Below, piece by piece: positions 27,046-34,873 of a DNA stretch of 52,268 bases. The DNA is taken from contig JANQPR010000008.1 of assembly GCA_028285385.1 (NCBI GenBank), positions 1 to 52,268 on the forward strand, in the 5' to 3' direction. The notes beneath the pieces were generated by a model. It was not told the origin of the DNA, did not search any database, and saw only the letters and a list, made by a program, of their open reading frames with translations. Both the position numbers and the translations under genes were made by a program. This DNA is from Phycisphaera sp. (GTDB taxonomy: Bacteria; Planctomycetota; Phycisphaerae; Phycisphaerales; Phycisphaeraceae). The first letter of the stretch is position 1, and every line of letters begins with the position of its first letter.

Positions 27046-27482
27046 GTGCCTTGACTCTGGGGGTCTTCCAGCTTCTCGGTGAGGAACTGACGCAAGCCGG
27101 TTTCGCCTCCGATTCGAATGGCGTCGAGGAAGTCGGCGTGGAGGCGTTCGAGTCCGTCGTAGCTGCCCACCGCAAACCACGTTTCGTCTCCATCGTCGAA
27201 TAACCCGAGCAGCCGTGACGCGTTCCGTTCGGTTTCGGAGATTGGTCGGTCAAGCGGTGAGAACAGCGGGATCGGTTCGCCGTCGGCGAATGCTGCGACA
27301 AGGCCGGGGCATTCGCCGTTGACGCAAGCGGGGCGACGGGTGTTGTCGACGCGGTAAACCCCTTCGAAGCCGACCGGCAAGACGTGCTTCTCGACCGTCG
27401 GTTCCGGATCACAGCCACAGAGACCGCCCACAAAAACAGCGATCAAAAGCATGAGAGGTTTTGCTGGGCGGATCGACCGCAC
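27000..27482 (-). CDS. Small putative lipoprotein
   Basis: 160 residues if started at GTG 27482, which gives a basic n-region (VRSIRPAKP), hydrophobic core MLLIAVFVGG and lipobox LCGC. The alternative ATG 27452 lacks the positive charge. The mature part is acidic and has no recognised domain; SYDGLERLHADFLDAIRIGGETGLRQFL is helical. The start is 4 bp after the pseudopilin stop, so the two are probably cotranscribed. The 3' end overlaps rpiB by 46 bp in convergent orientation. Confidence 0.7.
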   Translation of the reverse strand: MRSIRPAKPLMLLIAVFVGGLCGCDPEPTVEKHVLPVGFEGVYRVDNTRRPACVNGECPGLVAAFADGEPIPLFSPLDRPISETERNASRLLGLFDDGDETWFAVGSYDGLERLHADFLDAIRIGGETGLRQFLTEKLEDPQSQGTHPASSIAITLSSLR

Positions 27483-27486
27483 GTCG

Positions 27487-27984
27487 TCAGCCGCCGGTTG
27501 TTGCGTTGATGCTCGTGGCGGCCGAGGCGTTGCACGCGTTGTACAGGTCAAGCGTGTCGGCGTCGGTCGCCTGCAGCGGCACGAGCGCGCGGAACCGGCC
27601 GTTGCTCGGGTTGTACCAGAACGTGCCGAGGTTGCGGATGTGCTTGAGCGCCGGGTGGGTCTGGCTGAGCGTGGCGGTGTTGTCGACCCAGATCGTGGTG
27701 CCGGAGTAGTCCAGCGCCCAGGCGTTCTCGGGCAGCTTGCCGCTGAGGAACCAACTCGCCTGCACGGTCGCGGGGTAGTCGCCCTGTTGCGCAAGCACCT
27801 CCTGGATCTTGGCGTTGACGCCGGCGACGGTCGTGGCGGTCGCTGCGATCCGGGACTCGTCGGAGCTCTCGGTGATCTTGGGCATCACGATCGCGGCGAG
27901 GATCGCCAGGATCAGGATGACGATCGTCAACTCGACCAGCGTGAAGCCGGGGCGGCGGGTCTGGATCGTACGTGAGGTGTCCAT
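27487..27984 (-). CDS. Prepilin-type (type II secretion-like) pseudopilin
   Basis: 165 residues from ATG 27984. A basic leader TSRTIQTRRPG precedes the prepilin cleavage site and FTLVELTIVILILAILAAI, with Glu at +5 of the mature chain. The C-terminal domain has FLSGKLPENAWALDYSG and a Thr/Ala-rich end with a single Cys. It would be processed by prepilin peptidase and join a pseudopilus in the inner membrane. It is first in a pair with the downstream lipoprotein. Confidence 0.85.
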   Translation of the reverse strand: MDTSRTIQTRRPGFTLVELTIVILILAILAAIVMPKITESSDESRIAATATTVAGVNAKIQEVLAQQGDYPATVQASWFLSGKLPENAWALDYSGTTIWVDNTATLSQTHPALKHIRNLGTFWYNPSNGRFRALVPLQATDADTLDLYNACNASAATSINATTGG

Positions 27985-28140
27985 GGGGCGGCGTGTCGTC
28001 TGGGCTCGTTTCCCCGCGAGAGGCGCAGCGTGTCGCACCGCAAGCTACCCGTGCATCGGACGAAACAACCCGGCAGATTCAGTGACCGCAGACGGCGGGG
28101 CGAGACAGAGGCGGCACAACCCGGACAGGTTGTCACGTTC

Positions 28141-28788
28141 TCACTCGACCGTGGTTATCTGGACGCGGTACGGCTCTTGCGCCCGGACGGTCGCCGCCCC
28201 GAACGGCTTGAGCACGCACCGGACCGTGACCTCGGCCGGGCAATCGGCCGGCACCGGCAACTCGCAGAGGTAGTACGGCCCGGTAAACCCGTCGCGGTAC
28301 GCGGCGTCCAACTGCTCGGGATTCAGCGACACCTCAACCAACACACGCGGTTCGCCTTCGTCGGGGATCTCTAGCAGCGCCGCGGTCAGCGTGCCCGCCA
28401 CCGGGATCATCCGGCCGTGCTGGTCCGTGGGGAGCAGGTACAGCCGGACGACGTCGTCGATGCCGTCGCGATCGGTGTCGATGGGGCCGCTGTACGAGTC
28501 GATCTCCACCCCCGACACGACCGGCGGATCGACACCTTCGGGCAACGGCTGCCCGGCCGCGGCTTCTCGCAGCGACTCGATCTGCACAAGTCGTTGGTTG
28601 AGCTGGACCTCCAGGGCCTCGATCTGCCGCGCGAGCTCCATGTTTTCCCGGCGGAGCTGGTCGTTGTCGTTGAGGTAGTTCTTGGGCCCACAGCCCGTGC
28701 CGATGAGAGTCAGCAGCACGATTGAAATCGCTACGCCCGAGGCGCGGATGGGGGGGCTTGACCGTTGGTATGAACCCGTGCGATCCAA
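28141..28788 (-). CDS. Lipoprotein with coiled coil
   Basis: 215 residues starting at TTG 28788, the only start codon between an in-frame TGA (the clpP stop) and the signal peptide. IVLLTLIGTGC is a lipoprotein signal. Residues about 45-80 (LRRENMELARQIEALEVQL) form a coiled coil. The C-terminal domain has alternating strands (DSYSGPIDTDRDGIDDVVRLYL) like a beta-sandwich. No function is recognised. It begins three codons after the clpP stop, so translation is probably coupled to clpP. Confidence 0.7.
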   Translation of the reverse strand: MDRTGSYQRSSPPIRASGVAISIVLLTLIGTGCGPKNYLNDNDQLRRENMELARQIEALEVQLNQRLVQIESLREAAAGQPLPEGVDPPVVSGVEIDSYSGPIDTDRDGIDDVVRLYLLPTDQHGRMIPVAGTLTAALLEIPDEGEPRVLVEVSLNPEQLDAAYRDGFTGPYYLCELPVPADCPAEVTVRCVLKPFGAATVRAQEPYRVQITTVE

Positions 28789-28797
28789 AGGTTGAAC

Positions 28798-29418
28798 TCA
28801 CGCGTCGCCGTTGTCGGTCGTCTTGGCGGGCAGGTGCTGAAGCACCTGATCGACGCAGCCGTACGCCACGGCCTCTTCGGCGTCGAGCCACTTGTCACGC
28901 TCGCAGTCGCGCGCGATCGTGTCGAAGTCTTTGCCCGTGTGGTGGGACATGATCTTGTACATGCGCTCACGGGTCTTGAGCATTTCCTTGGCCTGGATCG
29001 ACAGGTCCGTGGCTTGGCCCTGCATGACGCCGCCCATCAGCGGCTGGTGCAGCAGCACCCTGGCGTTAGGCAGGATGAACCGCTTGCCGTTCGCGCCGGC
29101 CATCAGCAACAGCGACCCCATCGAAGCGGCGACGCCGATGCAGTACGTCTGGATGTCGGGGCGGATGAACTGCATCGTGTCGTAGATGCCCATCCCCGCC
29201 GAGACGCTACCGCCCGGGGAGTTGATGTAGCAGTGGATGTCGGCGTCGGCGTCCTCGTTCGAGAGCAGCAGCAGCTGCGCGGTGACGACCTGCGTCATCT
29301 CGTCGGTGACCGGGCCGTTGATGAAGATGATGCGGTCCTTGAGCAGCCGGCTGTAGATGTCGTAGGCGCGTTCGCCTCGGCCGGTCTTCTCGATGACCAT
29401 CGGGATCAGGGTGCTCAT
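28798..29418 (-). CDS. clpP: ATP-dependent Clp protease proteolytic subunit
   Basis: 206 residues from ATG 29418; an upstream extension of the frame is not family-like. The Ser99-His124-Asp175 catalytic triad lies in [17 protein letters not shown] and [25 protein letters not shown] is the handle-region motif. Fourteen subunits form the barrel that degrades proteins delivered by ClpX or ClpA, neither of which is in this window. The HQPLMGG loop is two residues longer than in the E. coli protein. Confidence 0.96.
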   Translation of the reverse strand: MSTLIPMVIEKTGRGERAYDIYSRLLKDRIIFINGPVTDEMTQVVTAQLLLLSNEDADADIHCYINSPGGSVSAGMGIYDTMQFIRPDIQTYCIGVAASMGSLLLMAGANGKRFILPNARVLLHQPLMGGVMQGQATDLSIQAKEMLKTRERMYKIMSHHTGKDFDTIARDCERDKWLDAEEAVAYGCVDQVLQHLPAKTTDNGDA

Positions 29419-29521
29419 GGGCGGTTCCGTCTTGTTGGCAAAGCAGTGAAAAGCGTGTCGTCCTTGCGGGACGGGATTGTAGCTGGGTTCGTCGGGGCGA
29501 GCGGCTGCGTGAACGAGCGCC

Positions 29522-30469
29522 TTACAGCCGTTCGCCGCAGTACTTGCAGTGGGCGGCGTCGGGGTGGTGGCCTTCCTTGCTACAGCTGGGGCAGGCCTGG
29601 GTGGAGACGGGGCCGCGGCCGGCACGGGTGGCGATCTCGGCGGAGAGCACGCCCGTGGGCACGATGATCAACGAGTAACCGATCAGGATCAGCAACGACG
29701 CGACGACCTTGCCGGGCACCGTGACCGGCGCGATGTCGCCATAGCCGACGGTGCTCATCGTGACGATCGCCCAGTACATGCTGGAGGGGATGGACTCGAA
29801 CCCAGGCGTGGCGACGGGCTGCGTTTGGAGTTCGCCGTTGGTGTCGATCAGGGGGACGCCGCCGGGCCCGAGGATCGGCTGACGGTTGAACGCGCCGCTG
29901 CCCTCGATCAGGTTCATCAAAGCCCCGACGATCACGACGAGGATCACGACGGTGACGATGAACACGGTGATCTTCTGCCACGCCGACCGCAGCGAGACGA
30001 GCAGGTTCTCCGCCTCGTTGAGGTACCGGGCCAGCTTGAAGACCCGGAACAGCCGCAGCAGCCGCAACGCACGGATGACCAGCAGGTGCTGCGCGCCCGG
30101 GACGAGCAGGCTGATGTACGTCGGCAGGATCGAGAGCAGGTCAACGACGCCGAAGAAGCTCCGGGCGTAGGCGACCGGCCGGGCGACGGAGATCAGCCGC
30201 AGCACGTACTCGACCGTGAAGACGATCGTGAAGAACCACTCGACCGCGAGCAGCTCGCGGTGGAAGCGTTCGTCGACGGCGGGCACCGATTCGAGGATGA
30301 CCGCGATCACGCTGAGGATGATCGCCACCAACAGCGCGACGTCGAAGAACTTCCCGCTCGGGGTGTCGGCCTCGAAGATGATCTCGTGCATCCGCTTCCG
30401 CCACGTCTCCGGCGGTTTCGGACCGGGAGCGTCGGACGGGATTTTGGGTGTTGGCGGCGCAGGGGACAT
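29522..30469 (-). CDS. Voltage-gated-type potassium channel with C-terminal zinc ribbon
   Basis: 315 residues from ATG 30469. Six transmembrane helices are visible. The S4-like helix carries regularly spaced Arg ([20 protein letters not shown]) and the pore has TMSTVGYGD, the K+ selectivity filter. A Pro-rich cytoplasmic N-terminus precedes S1. The C-terminus has two CxxC pairs (CPSC and CKYC about 17 residues apart), a predicted zinc ribbon that is unusual on bacterial Kv channels. The frame continues far upstream but only as antisense to the thioredoxin-like gene. Confidence 0.9.
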   Translation of the reverse strand: MSPAPPTPKIPSDAPGPKPPETWRKRMHEIIFEADTPSGKFFDVALLVAIILSVIAVILESVPAVDERFHRELLAVEWFFTIVFTVEYVLRLISVARPVAYARSFFGVVDLLSILPTYISLLVPGAQHLLVIRALRLLRLFRVFKLARYLNEAENLLVSLRSAWQKITVFIVTVVILVVIVGALMNLIEGSGAFNRQPILGPGGVPLIDTNGELQTQPVATPGFESIPSSMYWAIVTMSTVGYGDIAPVTVPGKVVASLLILIGYSLIIVPTGVLSAEIATRAGRGPVSTQACPSCSKEGHHPDAAHCKYCGERL

Positions 30470-30555
30470 CCCGCAGCAACATCGGCCGGTCCGGCGGGCC
30501 TGGTGCGAGTTGGGCTTAGGCCGACCGATAACCCGAGACGCGATCCCGTCCGGTT

Positions 30556-31152
30556 TCAGTCGCCGTGCTTCTGCCGCAGCCGGGCGCTCAGCCGCAGCAG
30601 CAGGTGCGCCCGTTCGAACAGCTGTAGCGCTTCGTCGAGGACGGCCCGCACTGGGTTGTGCCCGGCCTCCGGCTCCGCCAAGCCCAATGCCGCCGTCTCG
30701 TCCGCCGGCAACGCTTTGCGTGCCATCGAGCGGTACCGCGACAACGTCCGGTCCCCAAAGCTGAACACCGGGGCGAAGTCCTCGGCCAGCCACCACGTCA
30801 CCGGCACGCGGAATCCGCCGTTGATCTGCGACTTCACGATCAGCTCGGCGTGATCCTCGTCCCGCAGCAGGAACCGCAGGTCGATCGCGTCCGGGTTGGC
30901 CTCGGCGATCCGCTGCATCGCCGCGCCCTGCAACGCGCAGTCGCCGCACCATGTGCCCGTCAGGCACAGCACGTGCATTTTCCGGGTGAAGCCCGCCACC
31001 ACCTCCTGCTGGCCGTCGGTCAGCTCCAGTTGGCTGTACCGCTGGTCCCAGGGCGAGCGGTGCCCTTGCGGCTCGCCGAGGGCGACGAAGTCGGCGTAGG
31101 GCACCGCCTTGGCGAACATGGACTCCAGGAGCGGCGGGTCGGCGGTTGGCAT
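30556..31152 (-). CDS. Thioredoxin family protein
   Basis: 198 residues. MHVLCLTGTWCGDCALQG has a CxxC redox pair (C-G-D-C) in a thioredoxin fold. GGFRVPVTWWLAEDF contains the cis-Pro region and DHAELIVKSQ precedes it. The C-terminal 50 residues form helices not seen in ordinary thioredoxins. No signal peptide is visible, so it should be cytoplasmic. ATG 31152 is preferred to GTG 31158. TACATT lies exactly 6 nt before it and there is no Shine-Dalgarno. Confidence 0.85.
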   Translation of the reverse strand: MPTADPPLLESMFAKAVPYADFVALGEPQGHRSPWDQRYSQLELTDGQQEVVAGFTRKMHVLCLTGTWCGDCALQGAAMQRIAEANPDAIDLRFLLRDEDHAELIVKSQINGGFRVPVTWWLAEDFAPVFSFGDRTLSRYRSMARKALPADETAALGLAEPEAGHNPVRAVLDEALQLFERAHLLLRLSARLRQKHGD

Positions 31153-31275
31153 GGGCACAATGTAGGCGGGCGGATCGAGGCGGTCGCGTTACATCCGGCA
31201 TGCTTTGACGCGGGTTTCTGGTTCCGTGGCCCGCGGGTTTGAACGGCGACCCCGACCCGTACCGATGTAGCCGTT

Positions 31276-31782
31276 ATGCGGAACGACAGCCGGGAAGCAG
31301 AATCGGCGAGGATGGCCCGACGCGCGGCCGGCGTGTCCTTCCTGGGTGTTCTGGTGGTGGTCGTTGTGCTGGGCATCCTGGCGACGGCGCTCACCGCGCG
31401 CTACGCCTACGCCGTGGGCGACCCGGAGCGCGTCGCGTTCTGCGAGCAGCTGCGGGCACACTTGGCGGGCATCGAGGCGTTCCACCGCGACACCGGGGCG
31501 TACCCGCCGGGGGCGTCGGCCGGGCAGCTCCCCGCGGGGCTGGACCGGTACCTCGACGCCGATGTCTGGTCGGCCCGGACGCCGATCGGCGGGCAATGGG
31601 ACCTGGAGTTCGAGGGCCTGGGCGTGCGGTCGGCGGTCGGGGTGAGTTACGCCGATCCCGGGGCCGAGCCGGACGCGGCGTTCATGCGACAACTTGACGC
31701 GACCCTCGACGACGGCAACCTCGAAGACGGAGCGTTCCGCCGGTTCGGGGCGGGGCGGTACTACTTCGTGGTTCTGCCCTGA
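31276..31782 (+). CDS. Pseudopilin-like protein lacking Glu5
   Basis: 168 residues. A basic leader (ARMARRAAG) is followed by VSFLGVLVVVVVLGILATAL. The cleavage Gly is present, but position +5 is Gly instead of the conserved Glu. The C-terminus (DDGNLEDGAFRRFGAGRYYFVVLP) closely matches the end of the pseudopilin at 32482, so the two are paralogues. Loss of Glu5 is known in GspK-type tip pseudopilins, which suggests a tip or minor subunit. Met13 (31312) is an alternative start. Confidence 0.8.
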   Translation: MRNDSREAESARMARRAAGVSFLGVLVVVVVLGILATALTARYAYAVGDPERVAFCEQLRAHLAGIEAFHRDTGAYPPGASAGQLPAGLDRYLDADVWSARTPIGGQWDLEFEGLGVRSAVGVSYADPGAEPDAAFMRQLDATLDDGNLEDGAFRRFGAGRYYFVVLP

Positions 31783-31805
31783 GAAACCGCGGGCGTGAAA
31801 AGCGA

Positions 31806-32300
31806 CTAGTCGCTCGCGCCGTTGAGTTCGTCGATGCTGATGACGTCGATGCCGGGGAGCGGGTTTCGCGCGAGATGAACCTGCATCCGACGCAGCAGCA
31901 GCCGGGCGATCGGGTCCTGACCGAACCAGCCGACGTCGATCTGGTAACTCACGAGGCGGTCGGTGCGGCGTTTGATGCGGAAGACGTAGTTCGCCCCGCG
32001 CTCGTCCTCCGCTTCGATCTCGACGAAGTAGTCGTGGACCCGCTCGCGTTCCTCGAAACTGAGCCCGGCGTCAACGATCGCCTGTTCGGCGGCGGCGACC
32101 ACCGTCTGGAAGGTCGCGAGGTGTGCGGCGTTGACCTTGCCGCGCTTCACCACGGTCGAGCCCGCCTGGGCCGCGCTCGCCGCGGCGCCGACGGCGGCGA
32201 ACTCCAGCCCGCCGGCGCACCCCGGCAGCCACAGCCCGAGGCAGAGCAACGCGGGCCAGGCACCCGTTCTCGCTGCGAAAGATCGTCGAGGATTTGCCAT
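31806..32300 (-). CDS. DUF3568-like lipoprotein
   Basis: 164 residues. The signal peptide ends in WLPGC, a lipobox. After an Ala-rich linker the mature domain (FQTVVAAAEQAIVDAGL, DDYFVEIEAEDERG-like, VSYQIDVGWFGQDPIARLLLRRMQ) follows the pattern of DUF3568 lipoproteins: a helix, then strands ending in a rigid V(G/R)xxG turn and a C-terminal helix. Function is unknown. It sits on the opposite strand between two paralogous pseudopilin genes. Confidence 0.72.
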   Translation of the reverse strand: MANPRRSFAARTGAWPALLCLGLWLPGCAGGLEFAAVGAAASAAQAGSTVVKRGKVNAAHLATFQTVVAAAEQAIVDAGLSFEERERVHDYFVEIEAEDERGANYVFRIKRRTDRLVSYQIDVGWFGQDPIARLLLRRMQVHLARNPLPGIDVISIDELNGASD

Positions 32301-32481
32301 CGGATGCCCGTTCGCGACGCTTCGCTCACCGTATGGAGGACGACTCCGGTCGGGAAACTGTACCGATCCTGCGGGTTGGGGTAAGGCCGGGGGGCAGAAA
32401 GCCGAGGCAAACGCTTCCGGTCGCGTTGGCGCGTTGGGGCGTAGATTCGATGTTCAGGGTAGCTCGAACCGGAGCCCACCC

Positions 32482-32988
32482 ATGCCGCGCCCCCGCCTTA
32501 CTCCCGTGCCCACCCGATCGCCCCGCCGCACGGGTGCGTTCACGCTCGTCGAGATCCTGATCGTGGTCGTGATCCTCGGTGTGTTGGCATCGATCGCCTT
32601 GCCGAAGTTCGCGGACGCCACGACCGACTCGAAAAAGTCGGTCTTCGCTTCCGACCTTGCGTACTACAACCGGGCGGCCCAGATGTACATCTCGCAGACC
32701 GGCGAGTTGCTCGAGGATAGCGCGTCGGGTGCCGTGCCCAGCGGTTTCGAGGACTACATCAACGTCAGCGGCTGGACGGACGGCACGCCCGTTGGCGGCG
32801 TCTGGGACGCGGAGGCCAACTCGTACGGCGTCGAGTGCGCGATCGGGGTCCACTTCCAGACCGCCGCCGAAGACATCGGCGACGCGTTCATGCTGGGTGT
32901 CGACGAGATGATCGACGACGGCAACCTCACGACCGGCATTTTTCGTAAGTTCGACACCGGGCGGTACTACCTCGTGGTCGCGCAGTGA
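32482..32988 (+). CDS. Prepilin-type pseudopilin
   Basis: 168 residues from ATG 32482 with GGAG about 7 nt upstream; the earlier open frame is antisense to the DUF3568-like gene. The basic leader SPRRTGA precedes FTLVEILIVVVILGVLASIALPKF with Glu5 present. The cleavage-site residue is Ala rather than Gly. The C-terminal domain (YINVSGWTDGTPVGGVWDAE, DDGNLTTGIFRKFDTGRYYLVV) is shared with the paralogue at 31276. It is a likely major pseudopilin of a type II secretion-like system. Confidence 0.88.
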   Translation: MPRPRLTPVPTRSPRRTGAFTLVEILIVVVILGVLASIALPKFADATTDSKKSVFASDLAYYNRAAQMYISQTGELLEDSASGAVPSGFEDYINVSGWTDGTPVGGVWDAEANSYGVECAIGVHFQTAAEDIGDAFMLGVDEMIDDGNLTTGIFRKFDTGRYYLVVAQ

Positions 32989-33092
32989 CGCCGACCTAAT
33001 CCCATTCAGAGTCATCCCAGCCAGACGGCGGGCCGTATGCGGCTTGCGTTCGTCGGTGTCCGCCGCGATCATGCCCGTCGGCTAGTCGATGT

Positions 33093-33128
33093 GTCGTGTT
33101 GTTGTTGCCCCAGTGAAGTCAACACGAC
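33093..33128 (+). other. Stem-loop upstream of the small lipoprotein gene
   Basis: GTCGTGTTG (33093-33101) is perfectly complementary to CAACACGAC (33120-33128) with an 18-nt loop. A second stem CCGGT/ACCGG follows at once. No T-run follows, so it is a leader structure rather than a terminator. Confidence 0.4.
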
Positions 33129-33184
33129 CGGTCCATCCACCGGCTGCCTGCTTCGCGTTTCGCGTCTGCTCACAAGGAGAGGCC

Positions 33185-33382
33185 ATGTCGAGACTGATGT
33201 TGCTCTGCACGTTGACCTGGTTGGTGGCCACGGCCGCGCTGATCGGCTGCGAGACCGCGCCGCGGAAAGTCGAGGAGAAGGGAGACCGCGCGACCAACCG
33301 GGCCGAGAACCGCGTCGACCGCGAGGCAAACGAGGCCGTCGACCGCGGGGTCGACAAGATCATGGACGGCATCTTTGACTGA
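33185..33382 (+). CDS. Small lipoprotein
   Basis: 65 residues from ATG 33185 with AGGAGA 4 nt upstream. Signal MLLCTLTWLVATAALIGC ends in a lipobox. The short mature part is highly charged and helical, rich in Arg/Asp/Glu with repeated RV-DR-E or AVDR units (NRVDREANEAVDRGVDKI). It would be an abundant-looking small outer- or inner-membrane lipoprotein similar in design to Lpp or Osm-type proteins, though no homology is claimed. Confidence 0.75.
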   Translation: MSRLMLLCTLTWLVATAALIGCETAPRKVEEKGDRATNRAENRVDREANEAVDRGVDKIMDGIFD

Positions 33383-33415
33383 GCGGCTGCGCGGCGGTGT
33401 CAGCGGCGATGGTTC

Positions 33416-33949
33416 TCAGAGGTTCAATGCGGAGCCGAGTCCCTCGACCCGGCGCCAGGCGCTGACCTGACCGAGGTGGAACATCGGGTGGCCGCCGAGC
33501 ATGAACGCCAGTGCGATGCCCACGGTCGGGAAGCGTTCGCGCATCCTCTCGTTCGGGTTCGCCAACTCGAGGGTCGCGTCGTCGGCGGACTTCGTTGCCT
33601 CGAGCATCGCGTCGAACGACTTCTCGAACTGCGCAACGGTCTCAACCATCGGCGGGTAGACCTTCTGTTCCGGGTCGTCCTCGCAGGTCGAGCCCATGCC
33701 GAACAGCTTGTCCCACCCCTCCGGCGCGGCGGCGGCCTGGGCTAGGTCGTCTCGGCCAACCATCCCGGCGATGCCGCCTCCGTAAAGCCCGAGGTGTCCG
33801 TACACCCACGCGGGGTGGTTGGTCGGCACCGCCCCGACCTGCGCGTGGGGCAGCCGGGCGAAGCGGTCCGCGGGGATGTCCTTCAGCAGCATCTGTGCCG
33901 TGCTGAGCGTGAGTTGTCCGGTGGCGACGAGGGTAGAGCCGGTACTCAT
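33416..33949 (-). CDS. DinB-like four-helix metal-binding protein
   Basis: 177 residues from ATG 33949 (MSTGSTLVATGQL). The His motifs NHPAWVYGHL and GGHPMFHLGQVSAWRR align with those of the protein at 17364-17849, marking a paralogue pair. The N-terminal helix TLSTAQMLLKDIP fits the fold. Substrate and metal are unknown. It converges on the small lipoprotein gene with 33 bp between. Confidence 0.82.
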   Translation of the reverse strand: MSTGSTLVATGQLTLSTAQMLLKDIPADRFARLPHAQVGAVPTNHPAWVYGHLGLYGGGIAGMVGRDDLAQAAAAPEGWDKLFGMGSTCEDDPEQKVYPPMVETVAQFEKSFDAMLEATKSADDATLELANPNERMRERFPTVGIALAFMLGGHPMFHLGQVSAWRRVEGLGSALNL

Positions 33950-34015
33950 TCCGGGATTCTCGCCCACGTCTCGGGTCCGACGCAAGCGTCGCCCGAGGGG
34001 GGCGCGATCGAACAA

Positions 34016-34735
34016 TCAGAATCCTGACATCTCCCGGTACCGGTACGTCATGGCCTGCGGGTCGAAATCGTCAAACCGCGCGACGTGGCCATCGGCGAAG
34101 GCGATGTTCAGCGTGCCGTTGTGCTGCGGCTCCCAGTAGTCGGGCCCGGTGCCGAACGCGGCGAGCAGGTCGTAGTTGTCCTTGTCGGCGTCGAGCACGA
34201 GGTTGGTGCCCCCGCCATCGAAGGTGGCGAGCTGGTTGTCGCCGAGGATCACGAACGCCGCGGCGTGGCGGATGAGATCGGTGTCGACCGAGCCGCGGAC
34301 CTCGGCCGGGCTGCCGTACCCGTCGAGCCCGCCGTTGTGCACGAACTCGGCCCGGGTGCTCAGGAAGTAGTGATAGGGCGACTCGTTCGGGTAGCTGCCG
34401 CAACCGGAGAAGAAGTCCTGGTTCTCGATGTAGTCGTGGAGTTGCTGCATCCACGGGCGGTTGTTGGTCTCGGGGTCGCGGTTGTCCCAGTCGATGGTCC
34501 CGCCGGCGTATGGGCCCTGCTGCCGATAGTCCTGCCCGTAGACCATGATCCCGATGGCCATCTGCTTGAGGTTCGACCCGCAGGCGATGGCCTTGGCTTC
34601 GTCTTTGGCCCGGCCGAGCGCGGGCAGCAGGATCCCGATCAACACCGCGATGATGCCGATGACGACCAGCAGTTCGATCAGGGTGAAGGCGGGCGACACG
34701 CGGAACGGACGGGAAAGCCTGGTGCTGCGTTTCAT
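34016..34735 (-). CDS. Prepilin-type protein with H-X9-DG domain
   Basis: 239 residues. Leader RPFRVSPA then [24 protein letters not shown] with Glu5 (cleavage residue Ala). The C-terminus has HNGTLNIAFADGHV, the H-X9-DG motif of the DUF1559-like families greatly expanded in planctomycetes. GGGAGGA sits 7 nt before ATG 34735. The 138-bp gap upstream contains an AT-rich stretch likely to hold its promoter, but no convincing element was placed. Confidence 0.88.
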   Translation of the reverse strand: MKRSTRLSRPFRVSPAFTLIELLVVIGIIAVLIGILLPALGRAKDEAKAIACGSNLKQMAIGIMVYGQDYRQQGPYAGGTIDWDNRDPETNNRPWMQQLHDYIENQDFFSGCGSYPNESPYHYFLSTRAEFVHNGGLDGYGSPAEVRGSVDTDLIRHAAAFVILGDNQLATFDGGGTNLVLDADKDNYDLLAAFGTGPDYWEPQHNGTLNIAFADGHVARFDDFDPQAMTYRYREMSGF

Positions 34736-34873
34736 CGCAAATCCTCCCGGCGGGGCAGCTTCTACGGACCCATTGACGACAGGGGTCGCAGAAACTGATG
34801 AAAGTTATACAAGTTTAGATCGGCCGAAACCGCGCGTGGCTTGTCAATTTCCCGTAAGACCGACGAACCGCGG

